A DNA stretch of 64,000 nt from Salirhabdus euzebyi (GCF_014207435.1 NZ_JACHGH010000003.1:124001-188000); one strand, 5' to 3'; numbered from the stretch's first letter, positions 8,403 to 17,545 are shown. Made by a program: numbers and translations. The notes: generated from the letters alone by a model not told the origin.

Positions 8403-8681
8403 ATGGCAAGAAGTCAAGCACAAAAACAGCGTAACAAGCTTGTAAGAGAGGGATATCGAAACCCTAAAGAAAGTCGTGGGATTTATGCCTTAGCAGACAT
8501 GCGTACAAGAAAAACAAAAACGAAAAAAGACAAAATGTATCAGGAGAAACATAAAGGGCGTTCATCTTTCCAAAATGGAAATTATGAACGCCCTTTATGT
8601 TTTTCTTATCTTAAATCAGCCTCGTATTGTGTTGGGGAGGCTGTGAAGATTGTAACTTTTTATAGCCTACGAAAACGGTAA
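8403..8681 (+). CDS. Small basic YqkK-like protein with a terminator inside its frame
   Basis: A strong GAGGAG site precedes an ATG. The first 50 residues (MARSQAQKQRNKLVREGYRN..., RTRKTKTKKDKMYQEKHKG) are very basic and look like the small conserved Bacillus proteins of YqkK type; the name is from memory and not certain. From residue 50 the frame runs through a strong terminator hairpin (8551-8605) and 71 bases into the antisense end of the converging MFS gene. The tail from about residue 50 is therefore unlikely to be an ancestral part of the protein. A lost stop or a small frameshift is the simplest explanation. Confidence 0.6.
   Translation: MARSQAQKQRNKLVREGYRNPKESRGIYALADMRTRKTKTKKDKMYQEKHKGRSSFQNGNYERPLCFSYLKSASYCVGEAVKIVTFYSLRKR
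8551..8605. terminator. Strong hairpin terminator inside the YqkK-like frame
   Basis: ATAAAGGGCGTTCAT (8551-8565) pairs perfectly with ATGAACGCCCTTTAT (8584-8598), with an inner TTCC/GGAA extension and a T run. It should end transcription of the 8403 gene and lies just beyond the 3' end of the MFS gene. Confidence 0.8.
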
Positions 8682-9783
8682 CGAACATGCCTACCAAAAA
8701 GGCAACAAAGTATGGAGAAAAAATATCTCGAATCGCACCTGTAACAAAGGAGCTCGCAATCATACCTAAAGAATATACAGCAGACATGTAGCCGAATGCT
8801 CTACCATATGTTTCTTGCCCAGCATAATTTGTTATAGCTGCACCCATTGCAGGCATGACAATACCAAAGAAGAACCCTACGATTAAAAGTAAAATTGGCA
8901 ATGTAAATACAGATAAGATTAAAGCATATATAGTTAGTGACATGCCAAAAAGTCCGAATAAAAGTCTTTTTAATGGATCGAAGCGGTTGATAAACATTAA
9001 GGATAGTGACAGGAGAGTTCCTAGCCCCATATAACTAAATAACAGTCCGGTACTTACTGTCGAGAGACCTTGCTCAACCGTTAAGTATGGAATTTCAAAA
9101 ATGATAACCCCATGGATATACATAACAGCAAATCCGATAAGGTAAACAAGGAGTATAGTGGGGGATATGATTGTTTGATTCGTTTTCTTTGATTTTTTTG
9201 TTTCGTTTTTAATCACAACAGGTTGCCTATCATTAAGAAAAATTAAAGTATACAGTGCAATCGCGAATATGGCTGCACCTATTAGAAAGTATGCATTCTC
9301 ATAACCGACTAAAACGACCAGTTGTCCTCCAATTAATGGGGCAAAAATTGCAGATATTGTAGAAAGGATTCCATAAATGGCCATGTTTTTCCCTTGCTGC
9401 CGACTATTCTTGGCATAACCAGAAAGCAAGGCAAGCGCAGCAGGTATGAGAAATGCTAATGCAAATCCATTTAAACCATGTAATAGGAGTAAATCGTTAG
9501 AATCAGCAGCAAAACCATGGGCAACAAAAAAAACTGCAGATGCGAATAGTGGTATTACGATAAATCGTTTTTTCCCAAATCGATCAACCATGGGTCCAGC
9601 AACGATGTTTCCGGTTAAATTCGTAAACGATGTCACACTAAGAATCACACCAATAATCATGCTTGAAGCACCAAGCATCGTTGCATACGGTGTGAAAACA
9701 GGAACTTGAACTCTCATCATTAAACTAATTAAAAACATGACAATAAAGATATTCCATTTATCTACAGTGGCCTCTTTCACCAT
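8611..9783 (-). CDS. MFS drug-efflux-type transporter
   Basis: This is a 12-helix major facilitator protein of about 390 residues. It has the loop 2-3 signature AGPMVDRFGKKRFIV and a GLNGFALAFLIPAALALLSGY motif typical of drug-proton antiporters. The frame extends to a TTG at 9819, but the only good ribosome binding site (AGAGGTGAGG) sits in front of the ATG at 9783 and the GTG at 9780, so a start there is more likely. The substrate is unknown. The two halves of the fold are separated by a basic loop (KNETKKSKKTNQ) at mid-protein. Confidence 0.75.
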   Translation of the reverse strand: MVKEATVDKWNIFIVMFLISLMMRVQVPVFTPYATMLGASSMIIGVILSVTSFTNLTGNIVAGPMVDRFGKKRFIVIPLFASAVFFVAHGFAADSNDLLLLHGLNGFALAFLIPAALALLSGYAKNSRQQGKNMAIYGILSTISAIFAPLIGGQLVVLVGYENAYFLIGAAIFAIALYTLIFLNDRQPVVIKNETKKSKKTNQTIISPTILLVYLIGFAVMYIHGVIIFEIPYLTVEQGLSTVSTGLLFSYMGLGTLLSLSLMFINRFDPLKRLLFGLFGMSLTIYALILSVFTLPILLLIVGFFFGIVMPAMGAAITNYAGQETYGRAFGYMSAVYSLGMIASSFVTGAIRDIFSPYFVAFLVGMFVTVFVGYKKLQSSQPPQHNTRLI

Positions 9784-9944
9784 CCTCACCTCTGAAACCA
9801 CTATATGTTCCATGTCCAAGAAATAGACGAGTATTACGCTAATTACGAAATCGTCTAATCATCCTCCTACAATAATCATGTTTGAATCATTCCAATAACA
9901 TAACCACATTATTTTAAGGAACAATAATATTGGAGGTGATGAGA

Positions 9945-10076
9945 GTGAAAGAAAGAAAAGCAAATCCATCAAAAGTTGGTTTAGGTTCTCCTGAAACAGA
10001 AGGACAAGGAACAACCACAAGGGAAACAGGAAGAAAAAAAGCTGATTCTTCTAGAAAGAAAACAAAGCGTTCTTAA
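9945..10076 (+). CDS. Small YuzL-like basic protein
   Basis: A GTG start at 9945 behind a perfect GGAGGTGAT encodes 43 residues beginning VKERKANPSKVGLGSPETEG and ending in a Lys/Arg-rich tail. The KxNPSKxG start resembles the YuzL family of small Bacillus proteins, which I recall as very short with that motif. No function is known. It is monocistronic with its own strong terminator. Confidence 0.65.
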   Translation: MKERKANPSKVGLGSPETEGQGTTTRETGRKKADSSRKKTKRS

Positions 10077-10090
10077 TATTCCATATTACA

Positions 10091-10136
10091 GTGAACAAAA
10101 CAGGGGGCTGCCCTTGTTTTGTTCACTTTTATTTTC
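10091..10136 (+). terminator. Rho-independent terminator
   Basis: GTGAACAAAACAGGG pairs with CCCTTGTTTTGTTCAC (one bulge), followed by TTTTATTTT. Confidence 0.8.
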
Positions 10137-10207
10137 ACGGTAAATGATAAAAATATTCAGCGTTTATAAAGGGATTTTGGGGAAAATAAGGCGGAGAGGT
10201 GATAATA

Positions 10208-10639
10208 TTGACTACAGTATATTCAGGAGATAAATTAAAAACTTATTTATTACAAAAAGACATTAATAAGATCAAATTTGAGCTATATAATTTGACGACA
10301 AAAGAAGAAAATATTGACAGCTTAACGAATGAAAATATGTATTTTTTAGCTAAAAAAGCTCCTGAACCTGTATTGGTTCAATGTAAATTATTTAAAAGTG
10401 CAAAAGAAGTGGAAGAATATAGGAATAAACCGTTATCTGATTACGAACAAGTGATTTTATATGAAATTTTAAAAGGGAAAGAAATTGATAAGTACAATGG
10501 TTTTTATGGGCAGTTAGAACTAGCAAAATTTTACGGAAATCGTTTTGACGGACAAGAAATTAAGAAAGAAGATATCGAAGAAAATGCATTTTACATGATG
10601 GTTGAAGATAGTGTTTTAAAAATCGATCTTGAGTTATAG
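10208..10639 (+). CDS. Hypothetical protein upstream of the RNase J gene
   Basis: I do not recognise this protein of about 143 residues. It is soluble, charged and without signal or membrane segments. A TTG at 10208 follows GGAGAGGTG at the right distance. The GTG at 10199 overlaps that site and is unlikely. In Bacillus the gene before rnjA is rpoY (RNA polymerase epsilon, about 70 residues), but this protein is twice as long and I see no resemblance. A terminator separates it from the RNase J gene. Confidence 0.55.
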   Translation: MTTVYSGDKLKTYLLQKDINKIKFELYNLTTKEENIDSLTNENMYFLAKKAPEPVLVQCKLFKSAKEVEEYRNKPLSDYEQVILYEILKGKEIDKYNGFYGQLELAKFYGNRFDGQEIKKEDIEENAFYMMVEDSVLKIDLEL

Positions 10640-10666
10640 AGGATGACTTTCCATTGAGTTTTCAAC

Positions 10667-10697
10667 AAACACCTTCTTATCATGAAGGTGTTTTTCT
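10667..10697 (+). terminator. Rho-independent terminator
   Basis: AAACACCTTC pairs with GAAGGTGTTT around a 7-base loop, with a T run. Confidence 0.85.
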
Positions 10698-10770
10698 GTT
10701 CAATCACTGATAAAGGAAAACCTTAAGGACATACTAAGTAAAAATCTATTAGTAGGATGGAGGAGATAAT

Positions 10771-12447
10771 TTGAGTACACAAGAGAATACGTTATCTGTC
10801 TTCGCTTTAGGTGGCTTACATGAAATCGGGAAAAACATGTATGCAATTGAATATGGGAACGATATCATTATCATTGACTGTGGTAACAAATTCCCTGATG
10901 AAAGTTTATTAGGTGTTGATTTGATTATCCCTGATATCGCTTACTTAGAAGAAAACAAAGATAAAGTGAAGGCACTAATTGTAACACATGGACATGAAGA
11001 CCATATTGGAGGAATTCCGTTTTTATTAAAAAAACTAAATGTACCCGTTTATGCTACACGATTTACCTTAGGATTAATTGAACTTAAACTAAAAGAGCAT
11101 AAAATTTTAAGGGAAAGTGAACTTGTTGAAATCAACCCACACTCAACATTGGAATTCGAGAAAATAAATGTAAGTTTTTTCAAAGTGAATCACAGTATTC
11201 CAGATTGCTTAGGTATAGTCTTTCACACACCGGAGGGCAATATTGTACATACAGGGGATTTCAAGTTTGATCTAACCCCTGAGCACAATGAGCATTCGGA
11301 TATTCATCGGATGTCTGATATCGGTAAAGAAGGAGTCTTGCTGCTTTTATCTGAAAGTACGAATGCAGAACGCCCTGGATTGACTCCATCTGAACAAATG
11401 GTAGGGGATCATGTAGAAGCGGCTTGCAGAAAAGCTAAACGCAAAGTTGTTTTTTCTACTTTTGCTTCTAATATAAGTCGTGTTCAGCAAATCGTAAATG
11501 CCGCTCATAAAACAAACCGAAAGCTCGCATTACTTGGAAGAAGTATGTTGAATGTTGTAGGGGTTGCAATGGAAAGAGATTATTTAGATGTCCCTGATGG
11601 AATGTTAATTGACCAAACTGAAATTGATGATTTTCCACCCGAACAGGTAGCTATTTTATGTACTGGGAGTCAAGGGGAACAGATGGCCGCGCTTTCTCGC
11701 TTATCTACTGGAAATTTTCGAGGTGTTAACATTTTACCTGGAGATACGGTTATCTTTGCAGCAGGTCCAATACCAGGGAATGAACGAAATATCACGAGTA
11801 TAGTTGACAACTTTTTCGGACTTGGAGCGAAAGTAATCTATGGATCAGGAAGTACATCCGGCATGCACGTTTCCGGACATGGTTATCAAGAAGACTTAAA
11901 GCTAATGCTAACATTAATGAAACCAAAATATTTTATTCCTATACACGGTGAATTAAGAATGTTACACCATCACCGAATGTTAGCAGAATCCGTTGGAGTA
12001 GAGGAAGGAAACACGTTCATCATGAATAATGGTGATGTTCTTGACATTGAACAAAGCATTGCCCGTCAAACCAGAAGGATACCAACAGGGAATACTTACG
12101 TAGAAGGGGGAGTTGGCGGTAGTGTTGGTGATTTTGTCTTACAAGACCGAAAACAGCTTTCAGAGGATGGAATGCTGATCATTGTTTTAACAATGAATAA
12201 AACAGAAGGCAAACTACTCTCAGACCCAGAAACCATTTCTCGTGGATTAGTGGATAGAGCTTATGATTTCACTGATTTCCGAAAAGACGTTAATCGACTA
12301 ACGAAGAAAACCGTTAACGAGCTCCAAGAAGCAAATAGAACGAGTAGGAATGTGATGAAAAAAGAACTAAAAAAAGCTATTCAACAATATGTATTTAGAC
12401 AAACGAAGAAAAAACCAATGATCGTACCTATCGTGATTGAAATTTAA
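10771..12447 (+). CDS. RNase J family beta-CASP ribonuclease
   Basis: This 558-residue protein has full RNase J architecture. A metallo-beta-lactamase domain carries the metal motif THGHEDHIGG (residues about 73-82), HSIPD, and VHTGDFKFD. A beta-CASP domain follows with SESTNAERPG, FASNISRVQQ, CTGSQGEQMAALSR and HVSGHG, then PIHGELRM and the C-terminal domain ending KKKPMIVPIVIEI. RNase J enzymes degrade and mature RNA in the cytoplasm, 5'-exonucleolytically and endonucleolytically. The sequence is clearly diverged from what I remember of both RNase J1 and J2, so it may be an additional paralogue; I leave the symbol empty. It starts with TTG behind GGAGGAG. Confidence 0.85.
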   Translation: MSTQENTLSVFALGGLHEIGKNMYAIEYGNDIIIIDCGNKFPDESLLGVDLIIPDIAYLEENKDKVKALIVTHGHEDHIGGIPFLLKKLNVPVYATRFTLGLIELKLKEHKILRESELVEINPHSTLEFEKINVSFFKVNHSIPDCLGIVFHTPEGNIVHTGDFKFDLTPEHNEHSDIHRMSDIGKEGVLLLLSESTNAERPGLTPSEQMVGDHVEAACRKAKRKVVFSTFASNISRVQQIVNAAHKTNRKLALLGRSMLNVVGVAMERDYLDVPDGMLIDQTEIDDFPPEQVAILCTGSQGEQMAALSRLSTGNFRGVNILPGDTVIFAAGPIPGNERNITSIVDNFFGLGAKVIYGSGSTSGMHVSGHGYQEDLKLMLTLMKPKYFIPIHGELRMLHHHRMLAESVGVEEGNTFIMNNGDVLDIEQSIARQTRRIPTGNTYVEGGVGGSVGDFVLQDRKQLSEDGMLIIVLTMNKTEGKLLSDPETISRGLVDRAYDFTDFRKDVNRLTKKTVNELQEANRTSRNVMKKELKKAIQQYVFRQTKKKPMIVPIVIEI

Positions 12448-12481
12448 GTAAACCAAGTATAATGAGAGTTAGCTGGTTTGG

Positions 12482-12510
12482 GAGAACACTTTATTAAGTG
12501 TTCTCTATTT
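12482..12510 (+). terminator. Terminator after the RNase J gene
   Basis: GAGAACACT and AAGTGTTCTC pair around a short AT loop and are followed by TATTTATTTT. Confidence 0.75.
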
Positions 12511-12662
12511 ATTTTAATAAAAAGTTATTTTTAAATCGATTATTTCTTTACTAAGGACGGATTTCATTTAGATTTATATATAACTTTCATATGGTGATGT
12601 ATAATTACTATAGATTCTCATGCTTTTGGAAAAAAGAATCACTTTAAAATTGGGGCGTTAAG

Positions 12663-13082
12663 ATGAAATTCAAAGGAACATTCACTTACAATACCTTATT
12701 AGAGTTCCCTATTGAAACGGTTTGGGGATTCTTTCAATCAACTGAAAATTTAGTAAACATCACCTCATTCCCACGAATAAAAGTGAAAGGCTCTTCCAAG
12801 GTGGCAGAAGGGCAAACGGTGAAGTTAGAATTAAACTTTGGTATTTGGAAAACAGGCTGGAATTCATATTTTACACAATGGAAAGAGAAGGAAGTATTTG
12901 AAGATATTATAGTGGAACCCTGCTTCCCGTTTAGCTCGTGGAAGCATCGTCACCTGTTTAGTTCTAATTCTGATTCAGATACGTTAATGATTGATATTGT
13001 AAAGTTTGAAAGTCCACTTCCTCCTTTGTTTATAAAAGCAGGATTGTACATTATGTTTAAAGATAGAAAAAGAAAGATATAA
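12663..13082 (+). CDS. SRPBCC-fold protein, short
   Basis: The 139-residue protein looks like a START/Bet v1-type (SRPBCC) ligand-binding domain. It has an N-terminal strand FTYNTLLEFPIETVWGFFQS, where the helix after P-I-E-T-V-W is characteristic. Later strands end with a W-containing segment and the C-terminal helix begins PPLFIKAGLYIMFKDRKRK. The C-terminus is somewhat shorter than usual for the fold. Ligand and role are unknown. It stands alone between terminators. Confidence 0.55.
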   Translation: MKFKGTFTYNTLLEFPIETVWGFFQSTENLVNITSFPRIKVKGSSKVAEGQTVKLELNFGIWKTGWNSYFTQWKEKEVFEDIIVEPCFPFSSWKHRHLFSSNSDSDTLMIDIVKFESPLPPLFIKAGLYIMFKDRKRKI

Positions 13083-13245
13083 GAGTATTTGAGAAAGTCG
13101 GGGACTTTATAAATTTGCCTAACAAAAAATAATTCTTTAAAATAATGTGTGGCATTTTACTAAGGAGTGTCGTTTGCTATATATTATAGGCATTCACATT
13201 GCTATTGAAAATGTGGTCTCGATTTAGCTGATAGGAGAGAAGTAA

Positions 13246-13983
13246 ATGACTAAAAATAAAGCAGCATTTTTTGATATTGATGGTACCTTTTACCGTGATT
13301 CTTTATTAATCGAACATTTCAAAAGACTTATAAAGTATGAAATCATTTCGCCATCTGTATGGCATGATCAAGTTATACATACTTTTCAGGATTGGGATAA
13401 GCGGCAAGGTAATTACGATGTATATCTACTTGATGTAAGTAAGATCTATGTTGAACATTTGACTAATGTTTCAAAAGAAGACATTGAATTTATTGCGAAG
13501 CAAGTTATTCGACTTAAAGCAGACAGGGTATATAAATACACTAGACAACAAATAAACTGGCATTTAGAAAATGATTATAAAGTAATATTCATTTCTGGTA
13601 GTCCTGACTTCTTGGTCGCGAAAATGGCAGAGAAATATCATGCTACAGACTACTGTGGTTCAACCTATCACATAGATGATAATGGTTTCTTTACAGGTGA
13701 AGTTCAACCTATGTGGGATTCCGTTAGTAAGGAGAGGACCATAAAAGAAATGGTTGAAAAGCATCAAATCGATTTAACACAAAGTTATGCGTATGGGGAT
13801 ACAAATGGTGATTTAACCATGTTTAAACATGTTGGTAATCCTATTGCTATTAATCCTGCAAAAGAATTATTAACAGCTATTTCAGAAGATAAAAGTCTAA
13901 GGGAAAAAACCCAAATTGTTATTGAAAGGAAGGATGTAATATATAGCATTGATCCTAAATCAAAGACTGTTACCTTTGATTAG
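13246..13983 (+). CDS. HAD-superfamily hydrolase, subfamily IB (SerB-like phosphatase)
   Basis: The 245-residue protein shows all four HAD motifs: FFDIDGTFY with the nucleophile Asp, IFISGSPDFL, a Lys-containing SKERTIKEM region, and YAYGDTNGDLTMF. A helical cap lies between motifs 1 and 2. HAD-IB enzymes dephosphorylate small metabolites such as phosphoserine; the substrate here is unknown. It starts with ATG behind AGGAGAG and ends before a strong terminator. Confidence 0.8.
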   Translation: MTKNKAAFFDIDGTFYRDSLLIEHFKRLIKYEIISPSVWHDQVIHTFQDWDKRQGNYDVYLLDVSKIYVEHLTNVSKEDIEFIAKQVIRLKADRVYKYTRQQINWHLENDYKVIFISGSPDFLVAKMAEKYHATDYCGSTYHIDDNGFFTGEVQPMWDSVSKERTIKEMVEKHQIDLTQSYAYGDTNGDLTMFKHVGNPIAINPAKELLTAISEDKSLREKTQIVIERKDVIYSIDPKSKTVTFD

Positions 13984-14006
13984 ATGTACAAGTCCAAACC
14001 AAACGT

Positions 14007-14054
14007 AGAACCCACTCCTAGCCGCACAGGCCTTAAAGTAGTGGGTTCTTTTTG
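14007..14054 (+). terminator. Rho-independent terminator
   Basis: AGAACCCACT (14007-14016) pairs perfectly with AGTGGGTTCT (14040-14049), followed by Ts. Confidence 0.8.
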
Positions 14055-14247
14055 TATATCATTTTATGCACTTTCTTCGTGATTTGAGTGACATTAAAGA
14101 ACAACAAACGATGTAATCTATAAATAAGTTAGTTTTAGAATTGCTTTGTAAAATGAATTGATAATTCAGAATATTATAAATTAATTAAATCTTTTTGTGG
14201 TACGCTAATAGAAGAAACCATGAATATTAAATTAAAGGAGGAATTTG

Positions 14248-15042
14248 ATGATGGATATTCTTAAAGTTGCAACCAAAGAAGAACTAATAAAAGCAAACCA
14301 AAGAAGTCTGATAGATTTTTTTCAAATGTCAAGTGAGAACAGTAGTGTGATTCACTATTTTAAAAGAAGAGGAATTGAAGGGTTATTTAGTAAAATCCCC
14401 CTAAGAATAGTCAACCGAGTAATAGTAACAAATTCAAGTTCAGAATACTTAGAGGATGAAATAAAAAATATTGGTAATCTATATGAAGAAGTAGGCTCTC
14501 CTTTGTATTGGGAAGTTTGGACTAATTCTCCGATAAACTTGGTAAAGAGATTAATAGAACATGACTTCCAGCTTGCTGGAGATTATGCTGCAATGGGAAT
14601 AAAGTTAGATGAAATTCAGGAAGAAAAATATAACGATCTAGAAGTTAAAAGGGTAGAAAATAAAGAACAAGCGGTTTTGCTAGCAGATTTATTTAAAGAA
14701 ATTTATCAACTTTCAGATACAGCAAGAGAGGATTATTTAAAAACAGTTTTAACAAATGGATTTGACCAGGATTTAATTAACTATATTGGTTATGCAAATG
14801 GTAATCCAGTTTGTATTTCCTCTGTTTTTTATCATGCAGGGGTTGCAGGTATTTATAATGTAGGAACACAGAAAGCACACTGTAGGAAGGGCTATGGAAG
14901 AAAGATTACCACAAAACCATTAATAGATGCTAAAAAGAAAGGTTACCAATATGCTATTTTACAGTCTTCTGATCAAGGGGAAAAGGTTTATAAGCGCATG
15001 GGCTTTGAAGAACTATGCAGGGTTAAATCATATAAAAGATAG
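14248..15042 (+). CDS. GNAT-family N-acetyltransferase
   Basis: This protein of about 264 residues has a C-terminal GNAT domain: the SSVFYHAGVAGIYNVGT strand pair, an acetyl-CoA loop in HCRKGYGRKIT, and the closing AILQSSDQGEKVYKRMGFEE. The RKGYGRK loop is a slightly altered Q/RxxGxG/A motif. The N-terminal 120 residues are a second, degenerate acetyltransferase-like half. The substrate is unknown. The ATG at 14248 has AGGAGG at 14236-14241. The TTG at 14245 is less well spaced. Confidence 0.75.
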   Translation: MMDILKVATKEELIKANQRSLIDFFQMSSENSSVIHYFKRRGIEGLFSKIPLRIVNRVIVTNSSSEYLEDEIKNIGNLYEEVGSPLYWEVWTNSPINLVKRLIEHDFQLAGDYAAMGIKLDEIQEEKYNDLEVKRVENKEQAVLLADLFKEIYQLSDTAREDYLKTVLTNGFDQDLINYIGYANGNPVCISSVFYHAGVAGIYNVGTQKAHCRKGYGRKITTKPLIDAKKKGYQYAILQSSDQGEKVYKRMGFEELCRVKSYKR

Positions 15043-15755
15043 ATTACCTTTACTATTTGCAAATTTCAACAATCGCAACTTTGTTTATGGTGAATTGTAA
15101 GGTTTAAAAATAATTCTGAATAACTTATGGAAACAATATCGAAATATAGATATTAGCTAGCAACAATAAGCATTAAATATACTTTTTTGACGAATGAACC
15201 ATATTTATGCGATTTTTAGTAAATGACCTTATATCTAGTAAAAAAATAGGTATATAAAAAACTCCCAAATAGTTGTTAACTAAACTAACCATTTAAGGTA
15301 CATTTCTTTCCAAAAATCATGATCTGTTAAATATAGATCACTAATATAGTTTAATTACTGATTGATAATTGGTGGAAATAGCGTTCTTAGAAAAGAAATA
15401 TTTGTATATGTCTCATCTTTATTAGATCTCATGACTTGGGATGGAAGTTTTAAAAAGCAAATGTATGGTTCTTACAGGCTTAAATTATCAGGGGAATTTT
15501 GTTAAGTATAATAAACTTTATCATTTAACAGTATATATTAAGTGGCGTCTTGAGGACTTCCGCTTTTTTATTAAAAATCATTCGCCAAGTATATCCAACT
15601 CCCGAAAACATAACATATAAACCATCTTATTGGGAGGTATATAACAGTAATTAGCGAACATTACACATTAGTAGTATCCATAATTTGGTGTAGTTAAAGA
15701 AAAGATTATGAAAGAAGGAGACAAACATTTTATAAGAAGAAAGGGTTAACTAAAA
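15043..15755. other. Gene-free AT-rich stretch at the island's left margin
   Basis: I found no supportable gene here on either strand. The stretch holds a terminator-like hairpin at 15541 and a degenerate copy of the island's boundary block at 15627-15665 (annotated separately). The rest is AT-rich sequence with stops in every frame. Confidence 0.6.
15541..15665 (+). repeat. Degenerate island boundary unit 0
   Basis: A terminator-like hairpin (AGTGGCGTC with GACTTCCGCT, then Ts, 15541-15570) is followed 57 bases later by TTATTGGGAGGTATATAACA and GTAATTAGCGAAC. That matches the GGAGGA...ACAGTAATTGTCGAA block of the full boundary units at 18522, 19977 and 27790 with a few changes. No clear dif-like palindrome follows. 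I read it as a decayed copy marking the outer limit of the array. Confidence 0.45.
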
Positions 15756-16231
15756 ATGAAAGTTGCGATTTATGGTGCTGGTGCCATGGGAACGGTGTTA
15801 GGAGCTTACCTTGCAAGAGCTGGAGAAAACATAGACCTTATTACTAGGAACGAATTACATGTAGAGGCTTTAAAAAGTGATGGTGCAACTATATCTGGTA
15901 GTGTAAATTTCACACAAAAAGTCAATGCGTTACTCCCAAATGAAATGGAAAAAAAATACGATATTATTTTTCTAATGACGAAACAAATAAATAATACACA
16001 AGTGGTAGAAAATCTTACTGGATCTTTAGAAAAAGACGGTGTAATTTGCACCATGCAAAATGGGATCCCAGAAATATCTGTTTCAGATGGGTGGTTACTT
16101 ATTATGGTGAAAAAGTAGGAGTAGATACACCATTTAATGACCGAGTGATAAGTGTTGTAAAAGATATGGAAGATAACAAAATCAGATCAGGAATGGAAAA
16201 TCTTCAGCTTTTTTATGATTTATTAAATTAG
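15756..16231 (+). pseudogene. panE: 2-dehydropantoate 2-reductase (panE/apbA) pseudogene, middle deleted
   Basis: The first 113 codons encode the Rossmann start of ketopantoate reductase: MKVAIYGAGAMGTVLGAYLA with GAGAMG, then IIFLMTKQINNTQVVENL and CTMQNGIPE. The frame then breaks. A +1-related frame resumes with YYGEKVGVDTPFNDRVISVV and KDMEDNKIRSGMENLQ, which is the extreme C-terminus of the same family. A full-length enzyme has about 300 residues, so roughly 150 central residues including the catalytic lysine region are missing. The deletion sits at the edge of the accessory island, consistent with genome rearrangement there. Confidence 0.85.
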
Positions 16232-16350
16232 TGTTTTGAGCACCAGAAAGAAAATCTCTTTTCTAGTAATATAGATATTTGTAAAGAATAATATTATTTG
16301 TTTAAAAATAGAAAAATCGTTCATCACATAATTAACGATTTAGGCTCGCT

Positions 16351-16534
16351 AAGCGGATGTTCGTAATGGACTTCCGCTTCTTTTTATTTAATCAAATATA
16401 AATTCCCGGGAAGCACGATTCTGAAATTTTTATTAAAACTCAATTTAACAGATTTTGTAGGGATTTAATAGCAATTGTCGAACCTATATATAGAGCATAT
16501 AGCATTGGTTCATATAATAGCGATTATATGAACT
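16351..16534 (+). repeat. Boundary unit 1 with dif-like site S1
   Basis: The unit consists of a terminator (AAGCGG...CCGCTT with T run, 16351-16386), a degenerate block GGGATTTAATAGCAATTGTC followed by GAA (ending at 16482), and a dif-like palindrome. The palindrome has left arm GGTTCATATAA (16507-16517), centre TAGCGA, and right arm TTATATGAACT (16524-16534). The arms match at 10 of 11 positions. The 11-6-11 geometry is that of Xer/dif sites. The rest of 16232-16705 shows no gene. A second hairpin, AAGATACC/GGTATCTT at 16647-16677, is probably the integrase terminator. Confidence 0.65.
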
Positions 16535-16705
16535 TACTTTCATTTAAAAAATACACTTCTAATACATGGTACAAAGTACAGATTCACTCTTTTAATTCAT
16601 AGTAGACTTTTACTGCGCAGCAAACGAAATATCCCTAAAAAGACGCAAGATACCCTATACATGAAATAAGGTATCTTATTTAAACACTCCTAAATTTGTA
16701 TTAGA

Positions 16706-17545
16706 CTAAAAGTATTTCCTATAAAATTCATGTCTCAGTTTTCCACTCAACTGTGCATAGATACGAGTGGTTTCACTTTTTTCATGCCCAAGTAGACTCT
16801 GTATAACATCAAGAGGAGCGCCGTTATTTAATAGATGAGTTGCATAGCTATGTCTTAATTGGTGAGGGTGGATTGTTTTATCAATACCTGCTTGATTCGA
16901 TATCCGTTTTATGACATATCTCATCTGGGCAATGCTCATTCGGTGTGGAATTCGCTCTGTGACAAATATGGCTTTATCTTGATCTGTACGCTCTTGAATG
17001 TAACGTTTTAACCAAATATCACATCTGATATTAAAATACACTTCTCGCTCCTTATCTCCTTTTCCTCTTACAATCACTGAACGATTGCCCCAATTAATAC
17101 TATTTTTATTTAATGAAACAATCTCACCAATTCGACATCCCGTGGAAAACATAAATTCAAACAATGCCTTCTCCATTGTGGTGTAGCAACCTTCCCTTAA
17201 ATGTTCAATTTCTCTTTCTGTTAAGAACTTTGGGATTCGTTTTCCTACTTTTGGTTCCTTGATTTTGGCAGCTGGATTCGTTGTTATATGGCCTTCTTCA
17301 TGTAACCAACGGAAAAAAGATCGGATGAAACGAACACGGTGGGCAAGACTGGATGGTTTTAATCCTTTGCTGGATGAAGCTAAGTATTCTTTAATTCCTT
17401 GAGTTGTAATGGATTGGGGACTAATATCTTGGAAGTGACGGACTAAGAGGTTGGCTTGCAGTTGATAAGCATTTATAGTATAGGGTGAAAACCCTTCAAT
17501 ACGTTTTTCTGCTTTGTATGTATCCCAAACTTTAGTAAGTTGCAC
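16706..17545 (-). CDS. Tyrosine recombinase/integrase (XerC/D-like)
   Basis: This 279-residue protein has an N-terminal SAM-like DNA-binding domain (GFSPYTINAYQLQ, HRVRFIRSFFRWLHEEG). The catalytic domain shows all the tyrosine recombinase residues: Arg138 in STGCRIGE, Lys162 in RGKGDKE, His228/Arg231 in HPHQLRHS, His254 in LLGHEKS and nucleophile Tyr263 in RIYAQ. It is close to Xer proteins in size and lacks the extra domain of integron integrases. It is transcribed away from the defence cargo. Site S1 lies 170 bases beyond its 3' end and S2 about 1 kb beyond its start, so it may act on these dif-like sites. That link is inference. Confidence 0.85.
   Translation of the reverse strand: MQLTKVWDTYKAEKRIEGFSPYTINAYQLQANLLVRHFQDISPQSITTQGIKEYLASSSKGLKPSSLAHRVRFIRSFFRWLHEEGHITTNPAAKIKEPKVGKRIPKFLTEREIEHLREGCYTTMEKALFEFMFSTGCRIGEIVSLNKNSINWGNRSVIVRGKGDKEREVYFNIRCDIWLKRYIQERTDQDKAIFVTERIPHRMSIAQMRYVIKRISNQAGIDKTIHPHQLRHSYATHLLNNGAPLDVIQSLLGHEKSETTRIYAQLSGKLRHEFYRKYF

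Noticed and set aside
16046-16231. A 61-codon frame treated as its own gene
   Set aside because: Its C-terminal part is the tail of ketopantoate reductase; it belongs to the panE pseudogene.
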